Of a stretch of 17,637 nucleotides of DNA, positions 1 to 7,348 are shown one piece after another. The translations under genes were made by a program, and so were the position numbers. The notes beneath the pieces are model-generated. The model was not told the DNA's origin. It worked only from the letters and a program-made list of their open reading frames with translations, and made no database searches. The stretch comes from JBBIJR01 sp037445875 (GTDB lineage Bacteria; CLD3; SB21), in assembly GCA_037445875.1 (NCBI GenBank), contig JBBIJR010000074.1, positions 1 through 17,637 on the forward strand, given 5' to 3'. Every line of letters begins with the position of its first letter. Position 1 is the stretch's first letter.

Positions 1-87
1 CCTGCAGCCGGGACGCAGTCTGTCGAGGCCCGGATCACCGGATGGGAACTCCGCTCCCAGGACGTTTTCATCATGCATGATCTGTGA
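1..87 (+). CDS. Possible 3' end of an unidentified gene (edge fragment)
   Basis: Frame 1 is open from the window edge to a TGA at 85-87 and would encode the last 28 residues of a protein ending RSQDVFIMHDL. Its third codon positions are about 70% G/C, like the real genes here. If genuine, it converges on the radical SAM gene with only one base between the stops. The competing reading is on the minus strand: an ATG at 78-76, ten bases after the radical SAM stop, opens a frame to the window edge (MHDENVLGAEF...), as expected of a next operon gene, but without a visible ribosome site. The fragment is too short to choose or to name a family. Confidence 0.3.
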   Translation, partial: PAAGTQSVEARITGWELRSQDVFIMHDL

Positions 88-88
88 G

Positions 89-856
89 TCAGGGATAGTA
101 CTCAGCATGCAGTCCGGCTTCTTCCACGCGCCGGGCCACGCGGGCCAGCTCCGTGGAGGGCAGCTTCTCCAGTCCGGGGGCCGGTGCCTGTCGCTCGATG
201 GCGTAGATCATGACGTTCCTCGGACGGATTCTCAATAACCGCTCGATCCAGGCGTCGACTTCCTCATCGGTCGTATTGTCCACACACCGGCCCTCATAAC
301 TGCCGCGCAGTAACAAAGTCTGAATGATCACCTCGCCGCCGAAGCGGCACAGTCCGTCGGTGATCCGGTCCAGCGTGAGACCGGTTTCAGGCAGGTCGAT
401 CAGACGGAACATGGCCTCTGTCCCGGCGTCGAGCTTGAGCACGGGATCCTCTATTCGCTGAAGAGCCTGGAGCACGCCGTTGTTGAGGATGCGTGTAGCG
501 TTCGAAAGAACGGCAATTCGGGCGCCCGGACAATACCGGTCCCGCAATTCGATCGCGGCATCGATGATCGGGGCAAACTCCGGATGCAGCGTCGGTTCTC
601 CATTGCCTGCGAAGCTCAGGTGTTCCAGTTGCACGCCGTCTCGACTCAGTTTATCCAGTTGTCTTTCGAGATCCCGTCGGAAAGAGGCGAGCGTGGGAAG
701 GGGGTCTCTGACAGACGGGTCCGTCCAACCGCATTCGCAGTAAATGCACTCGAAATTGCAGACCTTCCGCCTGCCCGGCAGGAGGTTGATGCCCAACGAC
801 GGACCGAGTCTCCTCGAGCGCAGCGGCCCGTAGACGATCGTAGGGTGAAGCGCCAT
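89..856 (-). CDS. Radical SAM domain protein (function unassigned)
   Basis: A 255-residue protein with the radical SAM signature Cx3Cx2C at C33, C37 and C40 (CNFECIYC), which would bind a 4Fe-4S cluster and cleave S-adenosylmethionine. It is preceded by the conserved segment YGPLRSRRLGPSLGINLLP (9-27), which I recall from a widespread family of small radical SAM proteins of unknown substrate. The segment FAGNGEPTLHPEF (82-94) fits the SAM-binding GGE-type strand. There is no extra Cys-rich C-terminal SPASM domain. It starts 3 nt after the RNase G stop, so the two genes are almost certainly co-transcribed and probably translationally coupled; no strong ribosome site is seen. The substrate is unknown. 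It does not look like AmrS, the radical SAM partner of MEMO proteins, whose Cys motif and N-terminus differ. Confidence 0.9.
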   Translation of the reverse strand: MALHPTIVYGPLRSRRLGPSLGINLLPGRRKVCNFECIYCECGWTDPSVRDPLPTLASFRRDLERQLDKLSRDGVQLEHLSFAGNGEPTLHPEFAPIIDAAIELRDRYCPGARIAVLSNATRILNNGVLQALQRIEDPVLKLDAGTEAMFRLIDLPETGLTLDRITDGLCRFGGEVIIQTLLLRGSYEGRCVDNTTDEEVDAWIERLLRIRPRNVMIYAIERQAPAPGLEKLPSTELARVARRVEEAGLHAEYYP

Positions 857-859
857 CGC

Positions 860-2443
860 TCACGCAGCCGGCTCGCCGGCGGACGGCTCCTCGGCGGAGT
901 AAGAATCGGTAATATCTTCCCCGCCCCCGAAGACGCGAAATTCGTCCAACCGCATCTCTTCTTCTCCGCTGACCGTACCCAGGACGAAGTATTTCCACTT
1001 CATCCGACGGATTTTTGGTTGCACGTGCTCGATCACATCCGGGTGCACTACGAATTCGAGCCGTGATACGAACCGGTGGTCCCGTTTGAAACGCCGCACC
1101 CAGCGGTCGATTCGGTCCGGCAGGGTCGTGCGATTACCGACCCGTCCGGTGCCCCCGCAGGCCGGGCACGGTTCGCTCATCGAGAACAGGATGCTGGGGC
1201 GTATCCGCTCGCGCGTCAGTTCGACCAATCCATACTCGTCCATAGGTAGGATGCTGAACTTGGCCCGATCCTTCCGGAGTTCGCGCTTCATCTCCTCGTA
1301 GAGCTTCCGCTTGTTGCGTTCGTCGCGCAGATCGATAAAGTCGATGACAATCAGGCCCCCGATGTCCCGAAGCCGGAGCTGGCGCGTGATCTCGCGGGCC
1401 GCGACCATGTTGACGGAGAGAGCGTTCTCTTCGTAATTGCCGCGGCCGATGAACCGTCCGCTGTTGACATCGACCGAAATGAGGGCCTCCGTGTGCTCGA
1501 TGATGATGTAGCCGCCGTTCTTCAGCATGACCTTCTTCTCCATGCTCTGCTGAAGGTCCTGTTCGACGTTGTACAGATCGAAAATCGGCCTCCGGTCCCG
1601 GTAGAGTTCGATCCGGTTGAGCAGTTGCGGTGAGGTCGTAGAAATGTAGTTATGCACGGACCGGTAGAGTTCCCGGTCGTCGATGAGCACACGGGAGACG
1701 TCGTTGGAGAACAAGTCGCGGATGACGCTCGATACCATTTCCATGTCCTTGTACACCAGACTCGGAGCGGGGATTGACTTGGCCTTCTTGTCCAGTTCGT
1801 ACCAGGCGTCGAGCGAGTTCCGGATATCGTTGCGGAGGACCTCCTCGTCCTTGAACTCCGCGTTGGTGCGGACGATCAAACCGAAATTGGGCGGCTTGAC
1901 CTCGCGCGCCAGGCGTTTGAGGCGGCGTCGCTCGTGGATGTTCTGGAGCTTGCGGGAGATGCCGATGGTGTCCGCGAGGTCGTTAGGGATCAGGACGGTG
2001 AATCGGCCGGGTATGGAAACCTGGGACGTGACGCGAGCGCCTTTGTTGTAGATCGGCTCTTTGATGACCTGGACTAGGATTTCCTGCCCGGTGCGGAGAA
2101 AGCGACCGCCGCTGTCGTGCTTGTGGATGACCTTGATGTGACTGGTATCCTTGTCCGGCGCAACCTCCAGCTCATCGTCGTCGTCCGAGGCCGCCAGGGC
2201 GGAGTACTCGTGCGTGTTATCACCGATGTCGGAAAAGTGAAGGAAGGCGTCCTGTTTCATCCCGATGTTGACAAAGGCCGCCTTCATGCCGGGCAGGACT
2301 TTGGCTACGCGCCCTTTGTAAATATCCCCGACCATGCGCTCCTTTTCGGGGCGCTCTACGAAAATTTCAACAAGTTTGTTGTCTTCGACGATGGCAATGC
2401 GGGTTTCCGCCGCCGTCGCATTGATGAAGATTTCCTTCTTCAT
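860..2443 (-). CDS. rng: Ribonuclease G (RNase E/G family)
   Basis: A 527-residue cytoplasmic endoribonuclease that cuts single-stranded, 5'-monophosphate RNA in rRNA maturation and mRNA decay. The S1 RNA-binding domain starts near residue 38 (VGDIYKGRVAKVLPGMKAAFVNIG) and is interrupted by an acidic, low-complexity insert at about 78-112 (DDDDELE and neighbours). The catalytic DNase I-like part carries the two Mg-binding aspartates, D325 in SVDVNSGRF and D368 in IVIDFIDL. The Zn-link is CPACGGTG with C426 and C429. The length fits RNase G (about 490-530); there is no long disordered degradosome scaffold as in E. coli RNase E. The start ATG is preceded by a modest AGG. It is the first gene of a two-gene operon with the radical SAM protein and has a 460-nt upstream region that could hold a regulated leader, as known for E. 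coli rne; that is inference. Confidence 0.96.
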   Translation of the reverse strand: MKKEIFINATAAETRIAIVEDNKLVEIFVERPEKERMVGDIYKGRVAKVLPGMKAAFVNIGMKQDAFLHFSDIGDNTHEYSALAASDDDDELEVAPDKDTSHIKVIHKHDSGGRFLRTGQEILVQVIKEPIYNKGARVTSQVSIPGRFTVLIPNDLADTIGISRKLQNIHERRRLKRLAREVKPPNFGLIVRTNAEFKDEEVLRNDIRNSLDAWYELDKKAKSIPAPSLVYKDMEMVSSVIRDLFSNDVSRVLIDDRELYRSVHNYISTTSPQLLNRIELYRDRRPIFDLYNVEQDLQQSMEKKVMLKNGGYIIIEHTEALISVDVNSGRFIGRGNYEENALSVNMVAAREITRQLRLRDIGGLIVIDFIDLRDERNKRKLYEEMKRELRKDRAKFSILPMDEYGLVELTRERIRPSILFSMSEPCPACGGTGRVGNRTTLPDRIDRWVRRFKRDHRFVSRLEFVVHPDVIEHVQPKIRRMKWKYFVLGTVSGEEEMRLDEFRVFGGGEDITDSYSAEEPSAGEPAA

Positions 2444-2640
2444 GTGAACCTATTCTTGCGAACAGGCAGAAGATTGTGCGGATCCCCATGGGCCTCCCAG
2501 GAACCTCGACCATCTTGTGTTGATGCGGGCCGATACTCAACGGCAACCTCGCACCATTTGGAGATTTCTGAACGGAGCCATCGAATCTCTGTTCTTCCTG
2601 ATAGCCAAAACTTCTACCTGATTCCGTTAAAAAGTCTTAC

Positions 2641-2715
2641 GTAATTTCTGTAATTTCAATCATTAACTAAACCCCCAAGATGACCTGGTCCTTTCCCCTA
2701 AATCTATGTAATTTC
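2641..2715. repeat. Three GTAATTTC direct repeats, possible operator
   Basis: The octamer GTAATTTC occurs at 2641-2648, 2650-2657 and 2708-2715. The first two are in tandem with a 9-nt period and the third is 58 nt further on. They sit between two divergent genes in the AT-rich part of the spacer, a usual place for a regulator site. The A/T richness makes chance recurrence possible, so the regulatory role is only a suggestion. Confidence 0.35.
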
Positions 2716-2890
2716 TAAAGGTATCTGAAATAGAGACAAAAATCAAGCGGTATTTTCTCCGATACCGGGCTATTCTTGCTCCTGAACCAAGATAGGATTG
2801 GCAGGCCCAAGTTTGTCTAGCATTGGCCTCCCCATGGTGATGACTTTCTGACGGAGATCTCGTATTCTCCAATTGGGTTCAAGAAATAGT

Positions 2891-2894
2891 GGAG
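2891..2894 (+). promoter_or_regulatory. Ribosome-binding site of the GNAT gene
   Basis: GGAG lies nine bases before the ATG at 2904. An in-frame GTG at 2889 overlaps this motif and has no ribosome site of its own, so the site decides for the ATG. Confidence 0.6.
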
Positions 2895-2903
2895 ACAGCG
2901 GTC

Positions 2904-3332
2904 ATGACGTACGAAAATGCGACGAAAGAGCGTTTGAAAGGTATGGTCGGTCTGCTTGAGAAGGTCGGACTCCCCTGGACGGATGTTCACGAACACCTTT
3001 TCAATTTCATTATCGGCCTGGACAGGAATCGGGTTGTGGCGGTAGTGGGCCTGGAAGTGTATGGGACGGAGGGCCTTCTACGTTCCCTGGCCGTCGATCC
3101 TGGGTATCGGGACCGGGGGATCGGACAGGTATTGTACGAGAAAGTACTACGGTTGGCCCATGAGCGAGGAGTCAAGAGGATTCACCTTCTTACGGACACG
3201 GCCCAAGGGTACTTTTCGAAACGGGGCTTCGAGATGGGAGACAGGACCGCGGCGCCGCCCGGAATAAGAGACACGCGGGAGTTCACGCAGCTATGTCCGG
3301 CGAGCGCGGTGTACATGGTGAAGGGTTTGTAA
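2904..3332 (+). CDS. GNAT acetyltransferase, ArsN2-like
   Basis: A 142-residue GCN5-related N-acetyltransferase. Motif A, the acetyl-CoA pyrophosphate loop, is R69-DRG-I-G74 (Q/RxxGxG), preceded by the beta strand LLRSLAVDP (58-66). The C-terminal segment AAPPGIRDTREF followed by LCPASAVYMVK (117-140) matches, from memory, the end of proteins annotated as arsenic-resistance N-acetyltransferase ArsN2. No arsR, arsB, arsC or arsM homologue lies in the window, so an arsenic role is not supported by context and the substrate should be left open. The gene stands alone on the plus strand between two minus-strand operons and converges on the aminopeptidase with 13 nt between the stops, with no terminator hairpin. 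Confidence 0.85.
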   Translation: MTYENATKERLKGMVGLLEKVGLPWTDVHEHLFNFIIGLDRNRVVAVVGLEVYGTEGLLRSLAVDPGYRDRGIGQVLYEKVLRLAHERGVKRIHLLTDTAQGYFSKRGFEMGDRTAAPPGIRDTREFTQLCPASAVYMVKGL

Positions 3333-3345
3333 CGGCAAGGCGAGG

Positions 3346-4842
3346 TCAGGTCCACCGCTCCAGCGTCTCGACAATCAGTCGTACGCCAAAAGCCGTGGAC
3401 GAGGCGCGGGAGGTATAGGCGGATTCTTCGTCGGTATAAGCGGTTCCGGCGATGTCGAGATGGATCCAGGGAACGTCTGCCACAAACTGCTTCAGGAAGG
3501 CGGCGGCCGTACTGGCTCCGGCGGGGCGGCCTGCGCTGTTCTTGATGTCGGCGATGTGGCTCTTGATCATCTTTTCGTGTTCCGGATACAGCGGCAGCTC
3601 CCACACTCGTTCTCCGGTGATTCTGGCCGCCTCGAGCAGCCGCTGTTTGACCTTCTCCGATGTTCCGATCAAGCCGGCGGCATGGGAGCCGAGGGCCACG
3701 ACACAGTGGCCCGTCAGCGTGGCCAGGTCGATGATCGCCTCGGGGCGGTAGCGGTGCGCATAGGCGAGGGCATCGGCCAGGACAATGCGGCCCTCCGCGT
3801 CGGTGTTGATGACTTCCACTGTCTTGCCGGAATACATTCGGATCACGTCGCCGGGCTTGTAGGCCGCGCTGCCAGGCAAGTTTTCCGAAGCCGGTACCAG
3901 ACCCACAACACGCAGCGGAAGTTTCAATCGGGCAACGGCCATGAGGATGCCGACGACGGCGGCTCCACCCGACATGTCGAATTTCATGCGGTCCATGTCC
4001 GCGGCCGGCTTGATGGAAATGCCGCCCGCATCGAACGTCAGGCCCTTACCCACGAGCACGATGGGCTTGTTGTTTGCCGTTCGGCGCGGACGGTGCTCCA
4101 TGATGACAAACCTTGGCGGTTGGGCGCTGCCTCTGGCCACGGTCAGGAGGCCGTGCATACTCAGCGACCTCAATTGCCGTTCATCGAGCACACGACAGTG
4201 CAGGCCGTACTCTTTCGACATGCGCACGGCTCGCCGCGCGAGTTCTCCGGGCGGCATGTCGTTGCCCGGCGTGTTGGCAAGGTCGCGGGTGAAATTCGCC
4301 GCCTCGCAGGTGATCACGGCCCGGCGCACGGCTTCGGTCAGTTCCCTGTCGGGCTTGAGCGGGGCAAGCAGGGTCAACCGTCGGACGGCGCTCAACTTCT
4401 TTTCGTGTGAGGTCTGGTAACGATCGAATCGGTAATCGGCTAGCAGTGCCCCTTCGGCGATGCTCCGAGCGATGATCGGCGGGTCGAGTGAGGGCAGGTG
4501 GAGGGGCAGTGCAATCGTGAGATGGTCCAGCCCCATGGTTGAACAGGTGCGGACCGCCCGCGCGGCCGCTCGCCTCAGCGTCTCGTACTCCACCTTCCGC
4601 GCCTCCCCAAGACCGACAAACAGGAAACGCGGACCGGGTCGCCGAGGCTGGCCATGGAGCAGGTACACCGCTTCTTCTTCAGCGCCGAACTCGCGGCTTC
4701 TCAAAAGACGGTCGATGAGGGGACCGAACAGGCGGCGTAGTTCAGCAAGCCACGGATGACGAGGGTCTTTCTTTCCGATGAGGACGGCGGTCAGCGGCGT
4801 GCGGTGGTCAAAAGCCCTGGCCGAAACGACGGTTATGTTCAT
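3346..4842 (-). CDS. pepA: Leucyl aminopeptidase (peptidase family M17)
   Basis: A 498-residue cytosolic metallo-aminopeptidase that removes N-terminal residues, preferring Leu-like side chains, and works as a hexamer with two metal ions. The M17 signature NTDAEGRIVLAD is at 346-357. All expected residues are present: metal ligands K266, D271, D289, D348 and E350, and catalytic K278 and R352, in the order found in E. coli PepA. The N-terminal about 170 residues form the variable M17 N-domain. The start ATG has only a weak ribosome site. It is the last gene of a minus operon, 60 nt after the DHH phosphoesterase stop. Some family members also bind DNA (E. coli PepA in Xer recombination); nothing here tests that. 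Confidence 0.96.
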   Translation of the reverse strand: MNITVVSARAFDHRTPLTAVLIGKKDPRHPWLAELRRLFGPLIDRLLRSREFGAEEEAVYLLHGQPRRPGPRFLFVGLGEARKVEYETLRRAAARAVRTCSTMGLDHLTIALPLHLPSLDPPIIARSIAEGALLADYRFDRYQTSHEKKLSAVRRLTLLAPLKPDRELTEAVRRAVITCEAANFTRDLANTPGNDMPPGELARRAVRMSKEYGLHCRVLDERQLRSLSMHGLLTVARGSAQPPRFVIMEHRPRRTANNKPIVLVGKGLTFDAGGISIKPAADMDRMKFDMSGGAAVVGILMAVARLKLPLRVVGLVPASENLPGSAAYKPGDVIRMYSGKTVEVINTDAEGRIVLADALAYAHRYRPEAIIDLATLTGHCVVALGSHAAGLIGTSEKVKQRLLEAARITGERVWELPLYPEHEKMIKSHIADIKNSAGRPAGASTAAAFLKQFVADVPWIHLDIAGTAYTDEESAYTSRASSTAFGVRLIVETLERWT

Positions 4843-4902
4843 GAGAGTACCCGAAACAGAAAGCCGGCAGATCTTCGTCCAAAAGAAAAACGGACAGGCT
4901 TC

Positions 4903-5910
4903 TTAGCGGTAGTTGGCGTTGAAATAGCGAACGAGATCCTGGACCATCGATGCCATGGTGGACTTGAAAGGCTTGTGCAGCGTGATGCCCGAGGCACTCT
5001 TGTGGCCGCCCCCGCCGTACTGACGGGCAAATTTCTGAACGTCCACATTCCCCTTGGCGCGCAGGCTGATCTTGGTTTCACCTTCGGGGGTTTCGTAGAA
5101 AAAAGCGCCCATGCGGGAGTTCTCCAGCTGCAGCGTGTAGTTGACGAATCCTTCCGTGTCGCTGCGCTGGGTGTCGGTCTCCCGGAAGTCCTTGTCATCG
5201 AGATAGGTCCAGTTGAAACCGCCGCCGCATTCATTCCGGAGATTGTCCAGCATGCGCCCGAGCAGTTTCATCGTGTTCATATTGCTCTGTTCAAAGACGC
5301 TGGAGTAGATCTCGTTGGGCTTGATGCCGGCCGCAAGCAGGTCGCCCGCCACGAGGTGCGTGGACGGGCGGGTCGCATTGAACCGGAAGCCTCCCGTGTC
5401 GGTAATGAGGCCGGTGTACAGGCCGCGCGCCATCTTGAGATCGGGCTTGCCCTTGAAATGACGGATGAAGTGGTAGATCAACTCGGCCGTGGCCGGAGAT
5501 TTCTCGTCCACGCAGTTGTAGTGGCCCAGTCCGTCGTTGTCCAGGTGGTGGTCGATGCACACGCGTTTGGCCGGCGACTGCATCACGGCCTGTTGCATCC
5601 GGTCGAGCCGCTTGGACACGCTGATGTCGAGCACGAACACAACATCCGCCCTGGCAATGACCCGGTCGTGCCTGGCCGCGTCGTATACCTCGATGATCCC
5701 GCGCTCGTTGAGGAACTCGTACTGCTTGGGCACGACGCTGGTGTTGATGATGCGGGCGTTCTTCTTTCGCGACTTCAAGAAATGATACAACGCCACTTCG
5801 CTTCCCAGCCCGTCGCCGTCCGGATTGACGTGGGTCGTGAGGACGAAGTTCTTTGCCTTCCTGACCAGAGGTTCGATGCGTCTGAACATGGTGCCTTTTC
5901 TCGTATTCAT
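4903..5910 (-). CDS. nrnA: DHH/DHHA1 phosphoesterase, NrnA-like nanoRNase/PAP phosphatase
   Basis: A 335-residue protein of the DHH superfamily. Members called NrnA degrade 2-5 nt RNAs and dephosphorylate 3'-phosphoadenosine 5'-phosphate; others act on cyclic dinucleotide products such as pApA. The metal-binding motifs are all visible: HVNPDGDG (27-34), D95 in VFVLDIS, the DHH triplet 120-122 in CIDHHLDN, and D171 in TDTGGF. The C-terminal DHHA1 domain carries GGGGHKSASG (299-308), which binds the substrate. There is no RecJ-type extension or CBS domain, so this is the short NrnA-like class; substrate choice cannot be read from sequence. Two starts are possible: ATG at 5910 after GGAAGG, or ATG at 5889 (residue 8) after AAAGG. 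It lies 14 nt downstream of the oxidoreductase gene, in one operon. Confidence 0.9.
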   Translation of the reverse strand: MNTRKGTMFRRIEPLVRKAKNFVLTTHVNPDGDGLGSEVALYHFLKSRKKNARIINTSVVPKQYEFLNERGIIEVYDAARHDRVIARADVVFVLDISVSKRLDRMQQAVMQSPAKRVCIDHHLDNDGLGHYNCVDEKSPATAELIYHFIRHFKGKPDLKMARGLYTGLITDTGGFRFNATRPSTHLVAGDLLAAGIKPNEIYSSVFEQSNMNTMKLLGRMLDNLRNECGGGFNWTYLDDKDFRETDTQRSDTEGFVNYTLQLENSRMGAFFYETPEGETKISLRAKGNVDVQKFARQYGGGGHKSASGITLHKPFKSTMASMVQDLVRYFNANYR

Positions 5911-5924
5911 GGCTCCTTCCGGTT

Positions 5925-7088
5925 CTAAATGACGTTTCGTTCGTGGGTAAGATTGCCCTCCTCGAAGCGCTTGAAGCGCAGGGGGTGCAGGTCGAACGTT
6001 TCACACCTGCCGTGAACCACAAGCTCTGCAGCGGCCCGTCCCGCTGCCGGTGCGTGCATGAGTCCGTGGCCGCTGAATCCGCCGCAGACAACGAGGTTGC
6101 CGTACGGCGCAGCGAAGTCAATGATGCTGTGGTGGTCCGGCGTCGTCTCGTAGAGACCCGCCCAGGTGCCCGGGTATTTCGTCTTGATCTCGGCGTTCTC
6201 CAGATACGGCATGACCTCCATCGCCGTCATCAGCATCGTATCGAGAAAGGACTCGTCGATGGACTCATCGAAACCCGGTTTCTCATCGTTGTTGGCCAGC
6301 CCGATCAGAAGGCCGTTGCCCTCTTTGTGCATGTACATGCCCGTCGTGACGTCAACGACCATCGGGTACCGATCCGTGACGAAATCGAGGTCGCCCGTCG
6401 TGGTGATCATTCGCCGCAGGGGCTCGACGGGAATCCGGATGTTCAGCATCTCGCCGATCGTCTTGGAAAAGGGACCCGCCGCGTTGATGACAAAGTCGCA
6501 GGCGACCTCGCCTTTCGGCGTGACCACATGGGAAATCTCTTTCCCGGCCGTTTTGAAACCGGTGCACGGGCATTCCGTTTCGTATTCGATCTGCATCTTT
6601 CTGGACTTCTTGAAGTACGCGTCCACCGTCATGTACGGATCGATGAGGCCGTCCCTGGGACCGAACGTACCCCCGCGGCACTCATGCAAACCATAATTCG
6701 GCGCGAGGCGTGCGATTTCCTCGGCCGTCACCCAACGGACCTCGACGCCGTTTTGCTTCTGGACTTCCATGTTCTTGCGGTAACGTTCCTCCTGCTCCCG
6801 GGTGCGTGTCACAAACAGGTAGCCGCACTGCACGAACTGGATTCCGAACTCCCTCTCCAGTTGCTCGAACTCCTGAATACTGTAGTGGCTCATGTAGATA
6901 TTGATTGGAGTGGAGAATTGGGCACGTACGCCGCCGGCGCACTTGGCCGTTGCTCCCGTTCCGATCATCTTTTCTTTTTCGAGTACGAGTACGTTGGTGC
7001 AGCCCAGGTCGCCCAGGTGACTGGCGATGCTCGCTCCGATGCATCCGGCTCCAATGATCACCACATCATACTTCTGTTTCATGGTCAT
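5925..7088 (-). CDS. FAD-dependent amine/amino-acid oxidoreductase (DAO family)
   Basis: A 387-residue DadA/sarcosine-oxidase-beta-like flavoprotein. The N-terminal Rossmann motif is GAGCIG (13-18), with E37 ending the second strand and expected to bind the FAD ribose. The segment GATAKCAGGVRAQF (44-57) and the C-terminal GNLVVCGGFSGHGLMHAPAAG are typical of the glycine/D-amino-acid oxidase fold (DAO). Family members oxidise sarcosine, glycine, proline or D-amino acids; the exact substrate is unknown. There is no signal peptide or membrane segment. A second in-frame ATG two codons later (7082) is an equally good start. It is first in the operon with nrnA-like and pepA genes. There is no glycine-cleavage or partner (alpha/gamma subunit) gene nearby, so a multi-subunit sarcosine oxidase is unlikely. 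Confidence 0.88.
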   Translation of the reverse strand: MTMKQKYDVVIIGAGCIGASIASHLGDLGCTNVLVLEKEKMIGTGATAKCAGGVRAQFSTPINIYMSHYSIQEFEQLEREFGIQFVQCGYLFVTRTREQEERYRKNMEVQKQNGVEVRWVTAEEIARLAPNYGLHECRGGTFGPRDGLIDPYMTVDAYFKKSRKMQIEYETECPCTGFKTAGKEISHVVTPKGEVACDFVINAAGPFSKTIGEMLNIRIPVEPLRRMITTTGDLDFVTDRYPMVVDVTTGMYMHKEGNGLLIGLANNDEKPGFDESIDESFLDTMLMTAMEVMPYLENAEIKTKYPGTWAGLYETTPDHHSIIDFAAPYGNLVVCGGFSGHGLMHAPAAGRAAAELVVHGRCETFDLHPLRFKRFEEGNLTHERNVI

Positions 7089-7313
7089 CCGTCAAGGATT
7101 TCGTGGTCCGCTCCCACCGCCCTCAGAGAGAGGGGGATGGTCACTAAGTGTAACAAAAATAAATTTAAAACAAGGCGGAAATAAACGCAAAGACTTTTTG
7201 CTAATACAGGAATGGGAGACCGAAATATCGTGCTACGGGACGGTAAGGGCTGAGAGCGTGGCAGGATCGGTCGCGGCCATTCCTCTTACCCGGATTCTGA
7301 GGGGAAGCAGGGA
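7089..7313. other. Divergent promoter region without a gene
   Basis: The spacer between the minus-strand oxidoreductase operon and the plus-strand DUF374 gene. The part nearest the oxidoreductase (about 7145-7200) is strongly A/T rich and probably holds that operon's promoter, but no clear pair of boxes could be assigned. The part from 7205 to 7313 is G/C rich, has no credible reading frame, and shows no recognisable riboswitch or tRNA. Confidence 0.5.
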
Positions 7314-7342
7314 TTGAAAGGTATTCAAGAAAGTCTTATGCT
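7314..7342 (+). promoter_or_regulatory. Sigma-70-type promoter of the DUF374 gene
   Basis: TTGAAA at 7314-7319 and TATGCT at 7337-7342 are separated by exactly 17 nt, close to the sigma-70 consensus. Transcription would be expected to begin at about 7348-7350, which coincides with the GTG start codon at 7349. Confidence 0.65.
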
Positions 7343-7348
7343 TCGGCA

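Larger units (their letters stand above)
2444..2903. other. AT-rich divergent intergenic region
   Basis: This 460-nt gap separates divergently transcribed rng (minus) and the GNAT gene (plus), so it must hold both promoters. It is clearly richer in A/T than its surroundings, especially 2630-2760. I could not place a convincing -35/-10 pair for either gene: TTGAAA occurs on the minus strand near 2660 but lacks a -10 at the right distance. Three copies of GTAATTTC lie in its centre and are listed separately. Short open frames here have no coding character. Confidence 0.6.

Noticed and set aside
89..856. Identification of the radical SAM gene as AmrS, partner of the MEMO protein
   Set aside because: The N-terminal and cysteine-motif sequences do not resemble AmrS, and it is 10 kb away on the other strand in the rng operon.
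2663..2872. A 69-codon minus-strand frame in the rng/GNAT spacer
   Set aside because: No ribosome site, composition like the surrounding non-coding DNA, and no recognisable motif.
4843..4902. A terminator between the nrnA-like gene and pepA
   Set aside because: Only a 4-bp GTCC/GGAC stem with a long loop and no T run at the right place.
4756..5928. A 390-codon plus-strand frame antisense to the NrnA-like gene
   Set aside because: The DHH and GGGH motifs lie on the other strand; the antisense frame has no recognisable fold.
7154..7161. TATTTTTG on the minus strand, matching the Bacteroidota -7 motif TAnnTTTG
   Set aside because: No TTTG-type -33 box at the expected distance, and other promoters here are of ordinary sigma-70 type; A/T richness explains the match.
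5943..7184. A 413-codon plus-strand frame antisense to the FAD oxidoreductase
   Set aside because: The oxidoreductase frame has full FAD-binding motifs, while the antisense translation has none and is His/Arg/Val-rich, typical of shadow frames.
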